DNA of 15,641 nt from DASSKA01 sp035765755 (GCA_035765755.1 DASTWW010000228.1:1-15641); one strand, 5' to 3'; counted from the first letter of the stretch, positions 7,071-14,342 are shown. The notes: generated by a model not told the origin, from the sequence alone. A program made the numbers and translations.

Positions 7071-7916
7071 GTGCTCCGGACCCAGCACGGCCTGAGGCTG
7101 CTCGGACCCTCCGACCTCCCTGAGACGTTGGAGCTGCTGGCGCGCGATCCGGTGGTGAACGTGTTCGCCGACTACCGGGCCCGGCTCACCCGCCTCGACC
7201 CGCGCTGGCTCGGCGGCGAGATGTGGGGGTACGCAGAGGACGGCCGGCTGCGCTCGGTGTGCCACGCCGCGGCCAACCTGGTCCCCGTCGACGCGACACC
7301 GGACGCACTGGAGGCGTTCGCCGGGCGGGCGCTCTCCCAGGGCCGCCGGTGCTCCACGATCGTCGGCCCCGCGGACGCGGTGGCCGGTTTCTGGTCACAC
7401 CTCGCACCGCGCTGGTCCCCGCCGCGTGAGCTGCGCTGGAACCAGCCGCACCTCGAGATCGACGTGGAGCCGACGGTGCAGCCGGACCCGTTGGTACGCC
7501 GGACGCGGCCGGCCGAGCTGGACGCGGTCTATCCGGCCTGCGTGGCGATGTACACCGAGGAGGTCGGCGTGTCCCCGGAGGCCGGCGGTGGCGCGGACAT
7601 GTACCGGGCCCGGGTCTCCCAGCTCATCGGCAAGGGCTGGTCGTTCGCCCGGATCGAGGACGGACGGGTGGTGTTCAAGGCCGAGGTGGCCGCCGCTTCG
7701 CCGTACGCCTGTCAGGTCCAGGGCGTCTACGTCGACCCCTCCCGCCGGGGCGAAGGGCTGGCCGCCCCCGGGATGGCCGCCGTCGTGGCGTACGCGCTGC
7801 GCGACATCGCGCCGGTCGTCTCGCTCTACGTCAACGAGCACAACGAGCCCGCCCGGCGGGCCTACGAGGCGGTCGGCTTCCGCCAGTCCGCCACGTTCGC
7901 GACCATCATGTTCTGA
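7071..7916 (+). CDS. GNAT-family N-acetyltransferase with N-terminal DUF4081-type domain
   Basis: The 281-residue protein has two parts. The N-terminal half (about 1–135) matches the DUF4081 type seen in actinobacterial acetyltransferases (DPVVNVFADYRARL, 27–40; RSVCHAAANLVPV, 61–73). The C-terminal half is a GNAT fold (about 142–281) with VQGVYVDPSRRGEGLA at 216–231; the RRGEGLA loop is the pyrophosphate-binding P-loop for acetyl-CoA. YVNEHNEPARRAYEAVGF (253–270) is the typical GNAT beta5–alpha4 region. The substrate is unknown. A GNAT gene of this kind follows ispG in mycobacteria (Rv2867c, from memory), so the placement is conserved. GTG 7071 is chosen because TAGGCT lies 6 nt before it and the N-terminal domain begins there. 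Confidence 0.88.
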   Translation: MLRTQHGLRLLGPSDLPETLELLARDPVVNVFADYRARLTRLDPRWLGGEMWGYAEDGRLRSVCHAAANLVPVDATPDALEAFAGRALSQGRRCSTIVGPADAVAGFWSHLAPRWSPPRELRWNQPHLEIDVEPTVQPDPLVRRTRPAELDAVYPACVAMYTEEVGVSPEAGGGADMYRARVSQLIGKGWSFARIEDGRVVFKAEVAAASPYACQVQGVYVDPSRRGEGLAAPGMAAVVAYALRDIAPVVSLYVNEHNEPARRAYEAVGFRQSATFATIMF

Positions 7917-8042
7917 CGCGCGGGTGGTGCTCCGTCCGTGGCTGCCGGCGGCCCGGGAGCTTGGACGGCGCGTCGGCGCGTGGCCGCCAGTTGGGGCCGA
8001 GGGTGGATCGCGTTCACCCGGTTCTCAGGAACCGCTGCGACG

Positions 8043-8531
8043 ATGCCGCCCGTGGACCAGTTGATCGTCATCGTCGCGCAGTACGCCATCTACGCCGTCG
8101 CCGTGGGGGCGGTGATCGCGTGGCTGCTGGTGCGCCGGCCGGAGAAGTACACCCTGGCCGCCCAGGCGATCGTCACGATGATCCTGGTCGCGATCCTGGT
8201 CAAGGTGGCCGGAGCGGTGCACACCGACCCGCGCCCGTTCGTCCAGGACTCGTCGCTGAAGCCGCTGTTCCCGCACCCGGCCGACAACGGCTTCCCGTCC
8301 GACCACACCGCGCTGACGTTCGGGATCGCCACGATCGTCTTCGTCTACCGCAGGGCGATCGGCGTCGTGCTGATGGTGATCAGCCTGGGCATCGGCGCCG
8401 CTCGAGTGGCGGCCAACGTGCACCACGTGCAGGACATCATCGCTGCCGTGGCCATCGGGGTGGTCGCGGCGCTGCTGTCAATGCTGCTGACCCGGCCGCT
8501 GACCCGGCTGAAGTGGTGGCCGCGGTCCTGA
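8043..8531 (+). CDS. PAP2-family undecaprenyl-diphosphate phosphatase, BcrC-like
   Basis: Such enzymes remove a phosphate from undecaprenyl diphosphate on the outer membrane face, recycling the carrier for peptidoglycan synthesis. From ATG 8043 the product has 162 residues and about five membrane segments (around 7–30, 37–60, 88–103, 106–120, 131–150). Catalytic motifs are visible: K54 with R64-P65 (motif 1), FPSDH at 84–88 with H88 (motif 2), and R121-x5-H127-x3-D131 (motif 3). The FPSDHTA form is typical of the BcrC branch. The open frame extends upstream to 7938, but that part is charged and unlike the family. AGGA at 8027–8030 is 12 nt from ATG 8043, slightly far; GTG 8052 is another possible start. 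Substrate is inferred from family only. The 126 bp upstream show no clear promoter. Confidence 0.8.
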   Translation: MPPVDQLIVIVAQYAIYAVAVGAVIAWLLVRRPEKYTLAAQAIVTMILVAILVKVAGAVHTDPRPFVQDSSLKPLFPHPADNGFPSDHTALTFGIATIVFVYRRAIGVVLMVISLGIGAARVAANVHHVQDIIAAVAIGVVAALLSMLLTRPLTRLKWWPRS

Positions 8532-8603
8532 CCGCCTGCCGGTTGGGCACGACCGGGACCACGGGCGCCCCAAACGGATGTGCAGGCTTGTCGACTCGCT
8601 CGA

Positions 8604-8609
8604 TAGCCT
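8604..8609 (+). promoter_or_regulatory. Putative -10 element (TAGCCT) for proS
   Basis: TAGCCT ends 6 nt before ATG 8616 and there is no ribosome binding site upstream of that ATG, so leaderless transcription is likely. It is the same hexamer and spacing as found before gabT. No clear -35. Confidence 0.55.
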
Positions 8610-8615
8610 TGCCCA

Positions 8616-10403
8616 ATGAGCACCTCCGAGGCAGGCCGAGTCCTGCGCATGTCGTCCCTGTTCCTGCGCACCCTGCGCGAGGACCCGGCGGACGCCGAGG
8701 TGCCGAGCCACCGGCTGCTCGTCCGCGCCGGCTACATCCGCCGCGCCGCCCCCGGCATCTACTCCTGGCTGCCGCTGGGCCTGCGGGTGCTGCGCAACAT
8801 CGAGCGGATCGTGCGCGAGGAGATGGACGCCATCGGCGCGCAGGAGCTGCAGTTCCCCGCGCTGCTGCCGCGTGAGCCCTACGAGGCGACCGGCCGGTGG
8901 ACGGAGTACGGCGACGGCATCTTCCGGCTCAAGGACCGCAAGGGTGCGGACTACCTGCTTGGGCCCACCCACGAGGAGATGTTCACGCTCACCGTGAAGG
9001 ACCTGTACTCCTCCTACAAGGACCTTCCGCTGTGGCTCTACCAGATCCAGACGAAGTACCGCGACGAGGCACGGCCCCGCGCCGGCCTGCTGCGCGGCCG
9101 CGAGTTCGTGATGAAGGACTCGTACTCGTTCGACACCAGCGACGAGGGCCTCGACGCGTCGTACGCCGCGCACCGGGCCGCCTACATCAAGATCTTCGAC
9201 CGTCTCGGCTTCGACTACGTGATCGTCAAGGCCACCTCCGGCGCGATGGGCGGCTCGAAGTCCGAGGAGTTCCTGGCCCGCGCCGACAACGGTGAGGACA
9301 CCTACGTGCGGTGCACCAGCTGCGACTACGCCGCCAACGTGGAGGCGGTGCAGGTGCGGCCGCCGGCGCCGATGCCGTACGACGGAGTGCCTGCCGCGCA
9401 TGCCGAGCAGACCCCGGACACGCCGACCATCGACACGCTGGTCGACCACCTCAACGACAAGTTCCCCCGGGAGGACCGGCCCTGGCGGGCCGGGGACACC
9501 CTGAAGAACGTGATGGTGGTGCTCAAGCACCCGGACGGCACCCGGGAGCCGCTCGCGATCGGCCTCCCCGGCGACCGGGAGGTGGACGTCAAGCGGCTGG
9601 AGGGCCAGCTCGAGCCCACCGAGCTCGAGCCGTTCGACGAGACCGAGTTCAAGAAGCACCCGGCGCTGGTCAAGGGCTACATCGGCCCTGGCGCGCTGGG
9701 CGAGAAGAACGCCTCTGCGATCAGGTACCTCGTCGACCCGCGCGTGGTCGAGGGCACCCGTTGGGTCACCGGCGCCGACGCCGAGGGCAGCCACGTCCTC
9801 GACCTGGTCGCCGGCCGGGACTTCACCCCGGACGGCACCATCGAGGCCGCCGAGGTCCGCGACGGCGACCCCTGTCCCAACTGTGACGGGACGCTGCAGT
9901 CGGCGCGCGGCATCGAGATGGGCCACATCTTCCAGCTCGGCCGCAAGTACGCCGACGCGCTCGACCTGCAGGTGCTCGACGAGTCCGGGAAGCTGGTCAC
10001 CGTGACCATGGGCTCCTACGGCATCGGGGTCTCGCGGGCAGTGGCGGCGATCGCCGAGAACACCCACGACGAGCTCGGTCTGGTGTGGCCTCGCGAGGTC
10101 GCCCCGGCCGACGTACACCTGGTCGCCACCGGCAAGGACGAGGCGGTCTTCGAGGCCGCCGCCAAGCTCGCCGACGAGCTGTCCGCGCGCGGGGTCACCG
10201 TGATCTACGACGACCGGCCGAAGGTCTCGCCCGGGGTGAAGTTCAAGGACGCCGAGCTGCTCGGGGTGCCCACCATCGTGGTGGTCGGCAAGCGGCTGGC
10301 CGACGGCGTCGTGGAGGTGCGCGACCGGGCCGGCGGCGAGCGCGAGGAGGTCTCGGTGGACGCGGCCGCACAGCGGCTCGCCGAGGTGGTCGGCGTTGGC
10401 TGA
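8616..10403 (+). CDS. proS: Prolyl-tRNA synthetase (bacterial type, with editing insertion)
   Basis: ProRS charges tRNA-Pro with proline. The 595-residue length and domain order are those of the bacterial-type enzyme. Class II motif 1 is in the N-terminal region (FPALLPREPYEATGRW, 80–95). LGPTHEE is at 115–121. Motif 2 is around 146–172 (KYRDEARPRAGLLRGREF, then MKDSYSFD). The INS editing domain lies at about 230–410 between motifs 2 and 3. Motif 3 is MGSYGIGVSR (465–474), and the anticodon-binding domain covers about 495–595. Cysteine pairs CTSC (233–236) and CPNC (420–423) bracket the insertion and may bind zinc. The gene overlaps the following HAD gene by 8 nt, which suggests translational coupling. 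Confidence 0.97.
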   Translation: MSTSEAGRVLRMSSLFLRTLREDPADAEVPSHRLLVRAGYIRRAAPGIYSWLPLGLRVLRNIERIVREEMDAIGAQELQFPALLPREPYEATGRWTEYGDGIFRLKDRKGADYLLGPTHEEMFTLTVKDLYSSYKDLPLWLYQIQTKYRDEARPRAGLLRGREFVMKDSYSFDTSDEGLDASYAAHRAAYIKIFDRLGFDYVIVKATSGAMGGSKSEEFLARADNGEDTYVRCTSCDYAANVEAVQVRPPAPMPYDGVPAAHAEQTPDTPTIDTLVDHLNDKFPREDRPWRAGDTLKNVMVVLKHPDGTREPLAIGLPGDREVDVKRLEGQLEPTELEPFDETEFKKHPALVKGYIGPGALGEKNASAIRYLVDPRVVEGTRWVTGADAEGSHVLDLVAGRDFTPDGTIEAAEVRDGDPCPNCDGTLQSARGIEMGHIFQLGRKYADALDLQVLDESGKLVTVTMGSYGIGVSRAVAAIAENTHDELGLVWPREVAPADVHLVATGKDEAVFEAAAKLADELSARGVTVIYDDRPKVSPGVKFKDAELLGVPTIVVVGKRLADGVVEVRDRAGGEREEVSVDAAAQRLAEVVGVG

Positions 10404-11097
10404 GCCCGTCGAAGCGGTGCTGTTCGACTGGGGCGGCACCCTCACCCCGTGGCACGCCATCGACTTCGCCGAGGAGAGCACGGCGCTTGCCGCCGCGGCG
10501 GTCGACGCCGACGTCTCGACCGCCGAGGTGCTGCGCGCCGCCGGCGACGCGGTCTGGGCCCGTGCCCGCGACCACCACACCAGCGCGACGATCGCGGACG
10601 TGTTCGTGGAGGCCGGCCTGACCCACGACGAGTCGATGCTGACCGCCTACCGGGAGTTCTGGGAGCCGCACACCCTCACCGACCCGGACGTGCTGCCGCT
10701 GTTCAGCCGGCTCAAGGTGGACGGCCTGCGGGTCGGGGTGCTGTCCAACACGCTGTTCCCGCGGACCTGGCACGAGGAGTACTTCCGCCGCGACGGCGTG
10801 CTCGACCTGCTCGACGGCTCGGTGTACACCAGCGAGATCAGGTGGACCAAGCCGGCGCCGGAGGCGTTCACCGCGGCGATGGAGTCCGTCGGCATCGCCG
10901 ACCCGGGCCACTGCGTGTTCGTCGGGGACCGGCTCTTCGACGACATCTGGGGCGCCTCCCAGGTCGGGATGCGCACCATCCTGGTGCCGCACAGCGACAT
11001 CCCCGTCGAGCAGCGCGGGCACTCCGAGGGTGAGCCGGACGCCGTGGTGGACCGGCTCGCCGACGTGTACGACGTGATCGCCGCCTGGACCCGCTGA
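10396..11097 (+). CDS. HAD-superfamily hydrolase-like protein with atypical motif I
   Basis: The 233-residue protein has the HAD Rossmannoid core with a helical cap at about 16–100. Motif I is LFDWGGTL with nucleophile D11; motif II is VLSNT with S117; motif III is K152 in WTKPAPEAF; motif IV is FVGDRLFDD with D178 and D182/D183. Motif I has Gly at the D+2 position, where phosphatases and phosphomutases normally carry the acid/base Asp. Ordinary phosphatase activity is therefore uncertain; phosphonatase-like chemistry or a different role is possible. The start is TTG 10396, with GAGGTGG (10383–10389) 6 nt upstream inside the end of proS; the frame overlaps proS by 8 nt, so it is probably co-translated. 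Its stop is only 6 bp from the stop of the convergent ferritin-like gene. Substrate unknown. Confidence 0.85.
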   Translation: MAEPVEAVLFDWGGTLTPWHAIDFAEESTALAAAAVDADVSTAEVLRAAGDAVWARARDHHTSATIADVFVEAGLTHDESMLTAYREFWEPHTLTDPDVLPLFSRLKVDGLRVGVLSNTLFPRTWHEEYFRRDGVLDLLDGSVYTSEIRWTKPAPEAFTAAMESVGIADPGHCVFVGDRLFDDIWGASQVGMRTILVPHSDIPVEQRGHSEGEPDAVVDRLADVYDVIAAWTR

Positions 11098-11103
11098 CCT
11101 TCG

Positions 11104-11535
11104 TCAGTAGGGCAGACCGGGCACCCCGGGGAACGCGCTCGGCGACCCGGAGAAGCCCAGCTGGCGCACCGCCGCGTCCGCGAGCGCGTCGATGGCCCAC
11201 TGCCGGTGCAGCAGCGAGGTGTTCTCCACCATGTCGGCGTACAGCCGCGCGGAGGCCTTCTCCAGCTCGGTGGCAGCAGCGGTCAGCTGCCGCTCGGTGC
11301 GGACCGGGGTCGGCAGCTCGTAGCTGACCGCGGAGGCCACCGGGACCGCGCCGGCGTCGCGGATCATCGCGATCAGCTGGTCCCGGCGGCCGCGGTGCGT
11401 GGTGTAGGCCTGCGCGACCCGGCCGGCGAGCAGCGGGTACGTCGACGTGGACACCCGGCCGCCGATCACCCCGTAGCAGTACACCGCGGCGTACTCCCCG
11501 GCCAGCGTCTTCTGCAGCGCCTCGACCGCCGTCAT
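11104..11535 (-). CDS. DUF4439 ferritin-like protein
   Basis: The 143-residue, mostly helical protein reads like the DUF4439 ferritin-like family: an N-terminal helix LQKTLAGEYAAVYCYGVIGG (7–26) with E14, a second helix with THRGRRDQLIAMIRDAG (46–62) and H47, a YELPTP turn (72–77), a third helix TAAATELEKASARLYADMV (85–103), and a fourth (RQWAIDALADAAVRQLGF, 111–128). E14, H47, E90/E92 and E104 are candidate metal ligands, but I cannot confirm a di-iron site. The ATG overlaps the stop of the upstream lipoprotein gene as ATGA, so translation is coupled. There is no signal peptide, although its partner is exported. Opposite orientation to proS and nusA agrees with my memory of the mycobacterial locus. 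Confidence 0.75.
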   Translation of the reverse strand: MTAVEALQKTLAGEYAAVYCYGVIGGRVSTSTYPLLAGRVAQAYTTHRGRRDQLIAMIRDAGAVPVASAVSYELPTPVRTERQLTAAATELEKASARLYADMVENTSLLHRQWAIDALADAAVRQLGFSGSPSAFPGVPGLPY

Positions 11536-12269
11536 CGCGAGCTCCCGGTCCCGTTCGGCCGGCGACCGAGACCCATCGCCTGCTGCGCGGCCGCGGCGGC
11601 CATGCTGGCCAGCAGCCGCGCGAAGGCGCCGCTGCGCGCGGTGAACGCCTGCTGCCTGTCGAACAGGCTGAGCCGGTCCTCGTGCCGGGCCAGCCGGCGC
11701 AGGGCCCGGTCGGGGTCGCGGGGGACGTCAGCGGTGGGCGGCGCGGCGGACGGCGAGGCCGACCCGGTCGGGCTGCCCGACGGGCTCGCCCCGGCCGTGC
11801 TGCCCGAGGAGCTCGCGCCGGCCGGGCTGCCCGGTGGCGCCGCCGACGGGCTGGCCAGGAGCGACGGGCCGGCCGACGCGCTGGCGGACGGGCCGGCCGA
11901 GGGACTGGTGGCCGAGCCCGGGACGGCGCGGGTGAGCAGGTCGACGTGCGCCTGGTGCACCGCCGCGACCGGGGTCAGCAGCGGCTGCAGCCCCTGGTGC
12001 CGGGCCATCGTGGCGTCGATCGCATCGAGCATGTCCCGCTCGGCGGCCAGTGTGTCGCCGGCGACCACCACGTCGGGGTCCAGCCCCGGGGTCGGTTCGC
12101 GCACCGGGGGCAGCGGCTCCGGCTTGCCGCCGGGCGTGCAGCCGCTGAGCACCGTCGCGGCGAGCCCGGCACCGAGCACACCAAGCGCGTGCCGCCGGTG
12201 CAGCACGGGTCCGCCAGCGGGCTGGTCCCCGGCCGCCGACCCGACCGGACCGTCCTCGCGAGCGTGCAC
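11532..12269 (-). CDS. Putative Tat-exported lipoprotein with split helical domain and Ser/Pro/Ala/Gly linker
   Basis: I do not recognise a named family over the full length. The 245 residues begin with a 24-residue leader ending in twin arginines (HRRHALG, 24–30), a hydrophobic stretch (29–41) and lipobox LSGC with C44 as the lipid-bearing cysteine. That predicts Tat-type export and anchoring outside the membrane. A helical part follows (about 70–114: AAERDMLDAIDATMARHQGL, then VAAVHQAHVDLLTR). Next is a low-complexity Ser/Pro/Ala/Gly linker (about 117–180) and a second helical part (about 186–232: RRLARHEDRLSLFDRQQAF, later LLASMAAAAAQQ). The two helix pairs could together form a four-helix bundle, matching the ferritin-like partner it overlaps by ATGA. 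Start: GTG 12269, 6 nt after TAAGGT, with no ribosome binding site, hence probably leaderless. Function unknown. Confidence 0.7.
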   Translation of the reverse strand: MHAREDGPVGSAAGDQPAGGPVLHRRHALGVLGAGLAATVLSGCTPGGKPEPLPPVREPTPGLDPDVVVAGDTLAAERDMLDAIDATMARHQGLQPLLTPVAAVHQAHVDLLTRAVPGSATSPSAGPSASASAGPSLLASPSAAPPGSPAGASSSGSTAGASPSGSPTGSASPSAAPPTADVPRDPDRALRRLARHEDRLSLFDRQQAFTARSGAFARLLASMAAAAAQQAMGLGRRPNGTGSSR

Positions 12270-12275
12270 GCGACG

Positions 12276-12281
12276 ACCTTA
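12276..12281 (-). promoter_or_regulatory. Putative -10 element (TAAGGT) for the lipoprotein gene
   Basis: TAAGGT on the minus strand ends 6 nt before GTG 12269. It is the same hexamer as before the PAP2-like gene at 189. The promoter lies back-to-back with that of rimP within about 110 bp. Confidence 0.5.
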
Positions 12282-12334
12282 CGGGGCTTGGCGGGCGTAC
12301 GGAGCGCGCGGGTGCTGCCGTGCTGGGCGTCCGC

Positions 12335-12340
12335 TAGGGT
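12335..12340 (+). promoter_or_regulatory. Putative -10 element (TAGGGT) for the rimP–nusA operon
   Basis: TAGGGT lies 38 nt upstream of the rimP GTG in the divergent intergenic region. A transcription start near 12347 would give a leader of about 32 nt carrying the strong ribosome binding site. No clear -35. Confidence 0.4.
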
Positions 12341-12378
12341 TGCCCTGCGACACAACAGCACAGCAGGGAGGTGATCCG

Positions 12379-12846
12379 GTGAACGCGCAACAGGTCCGGG
12401 ACCGACTTGCCGGACTGCTGAGCGATGCCCTGCTTGCCGAGGGCCTCGACGTGGAGGCGGTCGAGCTGACCCCGGCCGGGAACCGCCGGCTGCTTCGGGT
12501 CGCGGTCGACAAGGACGGCGGGGTGACCCTCGACGATGTCGCCGACGCGACCCGCGTGGTGTCGCGGGCGCTCGACGAGTCCGACGTGATGGGCGAGCAG
12601 CCCTACACCCTCGAGGTCAGCTCGCGCGGCGCGGACCGGCCGCTGACCCTGCCCCGGCACTGGCGGCGCAACCGGGGCCGGCTGGTCAAGGTGGTCACCG
12701 ACGACGGGCAGGCCGTGACCGGCCGGATCCAGGACAGCGACGAGCAGGGCGCCGTGCTCGACGTGGACGGGCGCACCCACCAGGTCGTCTACGCCGACGT
12801 GGCCAAGGCGCGGGTCCAGGTCGAGCTGAACCGGAAGGAGGGTTGA
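12379..12846 (+). CDS. rimP: Ribosome maturation factor RimP
   Basis: RimP helps assemble the 30S subunit. From GTG 12379 the product has 155 residues, a normal length, with the two expected domains: an N-terminal alpha/beta domain (about 1–85) and a C-terminal SH3-like barrel (about 88–155). The signature region is PYTLEVSSRGADRPLTLP (75–92); Arg replaces the Pro usual in SSPG, a variant I believe occurs in other Nocardioides-like actinobacteria. The start is set by the very strong GGGAGGTGA (12366–12374) 4 nt upstream. The frame is open far upstream (to about 11206), but that part is the antisense of the ferritin-like and lipoprotein genes. It ends 5 nt before the nusA start, so rimP and nusA form one operon. 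Confidence 0.93.
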   Translation: MNAQQVRDRLAGLLSDALLAEGLDVEAVELTPAGNRRLLRVAVDKDGGVTLDDVADATRVVSRALDESDVMGEQPYTLEVSSRGADRPLTLPRHWRRNRGRLVKVVTDDGQAVTGRIQDSDEQGAVLDVDGRTHQVVYADVAKARVQVELNRKEG

Positions 12847-12851
12847 CCGGC

Positions 12852-13925
12852 ATGGACATCGACATGTCGATCCTGCGCTCGCTCGAGCGCGAGAAGGAGA
12901 TCTCCTTCGAGATCCTGGTCGAGGCGATCGAGCAGGCGCTGCTCACGGCCTACCACAAGACCTCCGGCGCGCAGGCCGACGCCCGCGTCGAGCTGGACCG
13001 CAAGTCCGGTCACGTCACGGTGTACGCCAACGAGACCGACGACCAAGGCAACGTGGTCGGGGAGTACGACGACACCCCGGTCGGCTTCGGGAGGATCGCG
13101 GCCACCACCGCGAAGCAAATCATCCTGCAGCGGCTTCGTGACGCCGAGGACGACATCAAGTTCGGCGAGTTCTCCGGCAAGGAGGGCGACGTCATCTCCG
13201 GCACCATCCAGCAGGGTCGCGACCCCAACGACGTGATGGTCGACCTGGGCCGGCTGGAGGCGCTGCTGCCGGCAGCGGAGCGGGTGCCGGGGGAGCGTTA
13301 CGAGCACGGCACCCGGATCAAGTGCCTGGTGGTCAGCGTCCGCAAGGGGATGCGCGGCCCCCAGGTGATGCTGTCCCGCTCGCACCCGAACCTGGTCAAG
13401 AAGCTGTTCGCCCTCGAGGTGCCCGAGATCGCCGACGGGTCGGTGGAGATCTGCGCGATCGCCCGCGAGGCCGGGCACCGCACCAAGATCGCGGTCCGCT
13501 CCACGGTGCCCGGCGTGAACGCCAAGGGCTCCTGCATCGGACCGATGGGCCAGCGGGTCCGCAACGTGATGCACGAGCTGCACGGCGAGAAGATCGACAT
13601 CGTGGACTGGGCCGACGACCCGGCGCAGCTGGTGGCCCACGCACTGTCGCCGGCGCGGGTGTCCAGCGTGGAGGTCGTGGACGCGGCCGCCCGGTCGGCG
13701 CGCGTGGTGGTTCCCGACTTCCAGCTCTCGCTGGCGATCGGCAAGGAGGGCCAGAACGCCCGGCTGGCCGCCCGGCTGACCGGGTGGCGCATCGACATCC
13801 GCTCCGACGAGGCCGAGGAGGCGCCCGTCGCGCCGCCGGCGGAGCCGCGCGAGCAGCCGCAGGCCCCGCCCGCGGGGGCGTCGTTGGAGTCGGCCGAGGC
13901 GCCCGTCGCCCCGCCGATGGACTGA
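12852..13925 (+). CDS. nusA: Transcription termination/antitermination factor NusA
   Basis: NusA binds RNA polymerase and nascent RNA and affects pausing, termination and rRNA antitermination. The 357-residue protein has the polymerase-binding N-terminal domain (about 1–108), an S1 domain (about 112–178) and KH1 (about 182–255, GxxG loop in SCIGPMGQRVRNV). KH2 follows (about 266–318, GKEG at 297–300 in LAIGKEGQNARLAARL). A Pro/Ala/Glu tail (321–357) replaces the AR1/AR2 repeats of E. coli, as expected for actinobacteria. ATG 12852 has GGAAGGAGGG ending 9 nt upstream; a TTG at 12843 is in frame but sits inside that ribosome binding site region. It starts 5 nt after rimP. Confidence 0.97.
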   Translation: MDIDMSILRSLEREKEISFEILVEAIEQALLTAYHKTSGAQADARVELDRKSGHVTVYANETDDQGNVVGEYDDTPVGFGRIAATTAKQIILQRLRDAEDDIKFGEFSGKEGDVISGTIQQGRDPNDVMVDLGRLEALLPAAERVPGERYEHGTRIKCLVVSVRKGMRGPQVMLSRSHPNLVKKLFALEVPEIADGSVEICAIAREAGHRTKIAVRSTVPGVNAKGSCIGPMGQRVRNVMHELHGEKIDIVDWADDPAQLVAHALSPARVSSVEVVDAAARSARVVVPDFQLSLAIGKEGQNARLAARLTGWRIDIRSDEAEEAPVAPPAEPREQPQAPPAGASLESAEAPVAPPMD

Positions 13926-13955
13926 ATCGGTTTCGGGTCCGGGCCGCCGAGCCGG

Positions 13956-13961
13956 TAGACT
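13956..13961 (+). promoter_or_regulatory. Possible -10 element (TAGACT) upstream of ylxR
   Basis: TAGACT lies in the 44-bp gap after nusA and ends 8 nt before GTG 13970. It could start a separate ylxR–infB transcript. The spacing is 1–2 nt longer than at the other leaderless candidates in this window, so support is weaker. Confidence 0.3.
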
Positions 13962-13969
13962 GACCGGCG

Positions 13970-14317
13970 GTGGTTCGAGAACACGGCATGCCAGCCTGCG
14001 CGGATGCGCCTGTGCGCACCTGTGTGGGATGCCGGGAACGCACCACCAAGCGTCAGCTGCTTCGAGTCGTTGCAGGAGACGAGGGGTTCGGCCGCGCCGT
14101 ACTCCCTGATCCTGCCGGCCGGGCACCGGGCCGGGGAGCGTACCTGCACCCCACGTCCACGTGCCTGGAGCTCGCGATCCGCCGCAAGGCGTTCCCGCGG
14201 GCCCTCAAGGTCGCAGGCCCCCTGTCCGGTGCGCCGGTGCAGGCCTACGTCACGCAGCAGGCGCACCCCGGGACCTCCGGGGATGCTGGCGGCCCGCCGC
14301 CCGCACGTCCATGTTGA
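13970..14317 (+). CDS. ylxR: YlxR/DUF448 family RNA-binding protein
   Basis: YlxR proteins are small nucleic-acid-associated proteins encoded between nusA and infB in many bacteria. The core here is PVRTCVGCRERTTKRQLLRV (14–33) with the family's R-x-C-x-x-C-R motif (C18, C21), then a PGRGAYLHPTSTCLELAIRRKAF region (about 53–75). A proline/glycine-rich tail follows (about 99–115). Length is 115 residues from GTG 13970. ATG 13988 is an alternative start that still includes the whole core, and no clear ribosome binding site decides between them. TAGACT upstream mildly favours the GTG. It is part of the nusA–infB operon. Confidence 0.88.
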   Translation: MVREHGMPACADAPVRTCVGCRERTTKRQLLRVVAGDEGFGRAVLPDPAGRAPGRGAYLHPTSTCLELAIRRKAFPRALKVAGPLSGAPVQAYVTQQAHPGTSGDAGGPPPARPC

Positions 14318-14342
14318 CCGACAGAAAGTGGAGCAGCAGCTC

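Noticed and set aside
8532..8603. Terminator between the PAP2 gene and proS
   Set aside because: Only short imperfect pairings (TTGGG/CCCAA, palindrome GGGCGCCC) are visible, with no strong stem or T-run.
8478..10580. A 700-codon open frame antisense to proS, and similar long antisense frames at 2698–4635 and 5547–7265 (minus strand)
   Set aside because: In very GC-rich DNA stops are rare, so frames opposite real genes stay open. Their translations are Arg/Gly/His/Asp-rich, show no motif, and the opposite strand encodes clear conserved enzymes.
11730..11925. Tandem-repeat-like GC-rich stretch that could be a DNA repeat element
   Set aside because: It is the coding sequence for the Ser/Pro/Ala/Gly linker of the lipoprotein; codon-level low complexity explains it.
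12343..12368. CCCTGC/GCAGGG stem overlapping the rimP ribosome binding site
   Set aside because: If transcription starts about 7 nt after TAGGGT (near 12347), most of the first arm is not in the mRNA. A 6-bp stem with a 14-nt loop is also weak.
11206..12378. An apparent 391-codon N-terminal extension of rimP
   Set aside because: It is the antisense of the ferritin-like and lipoprotein genes. RimP has its normal length from GTG 12379, which has a strong ribosome binding site.
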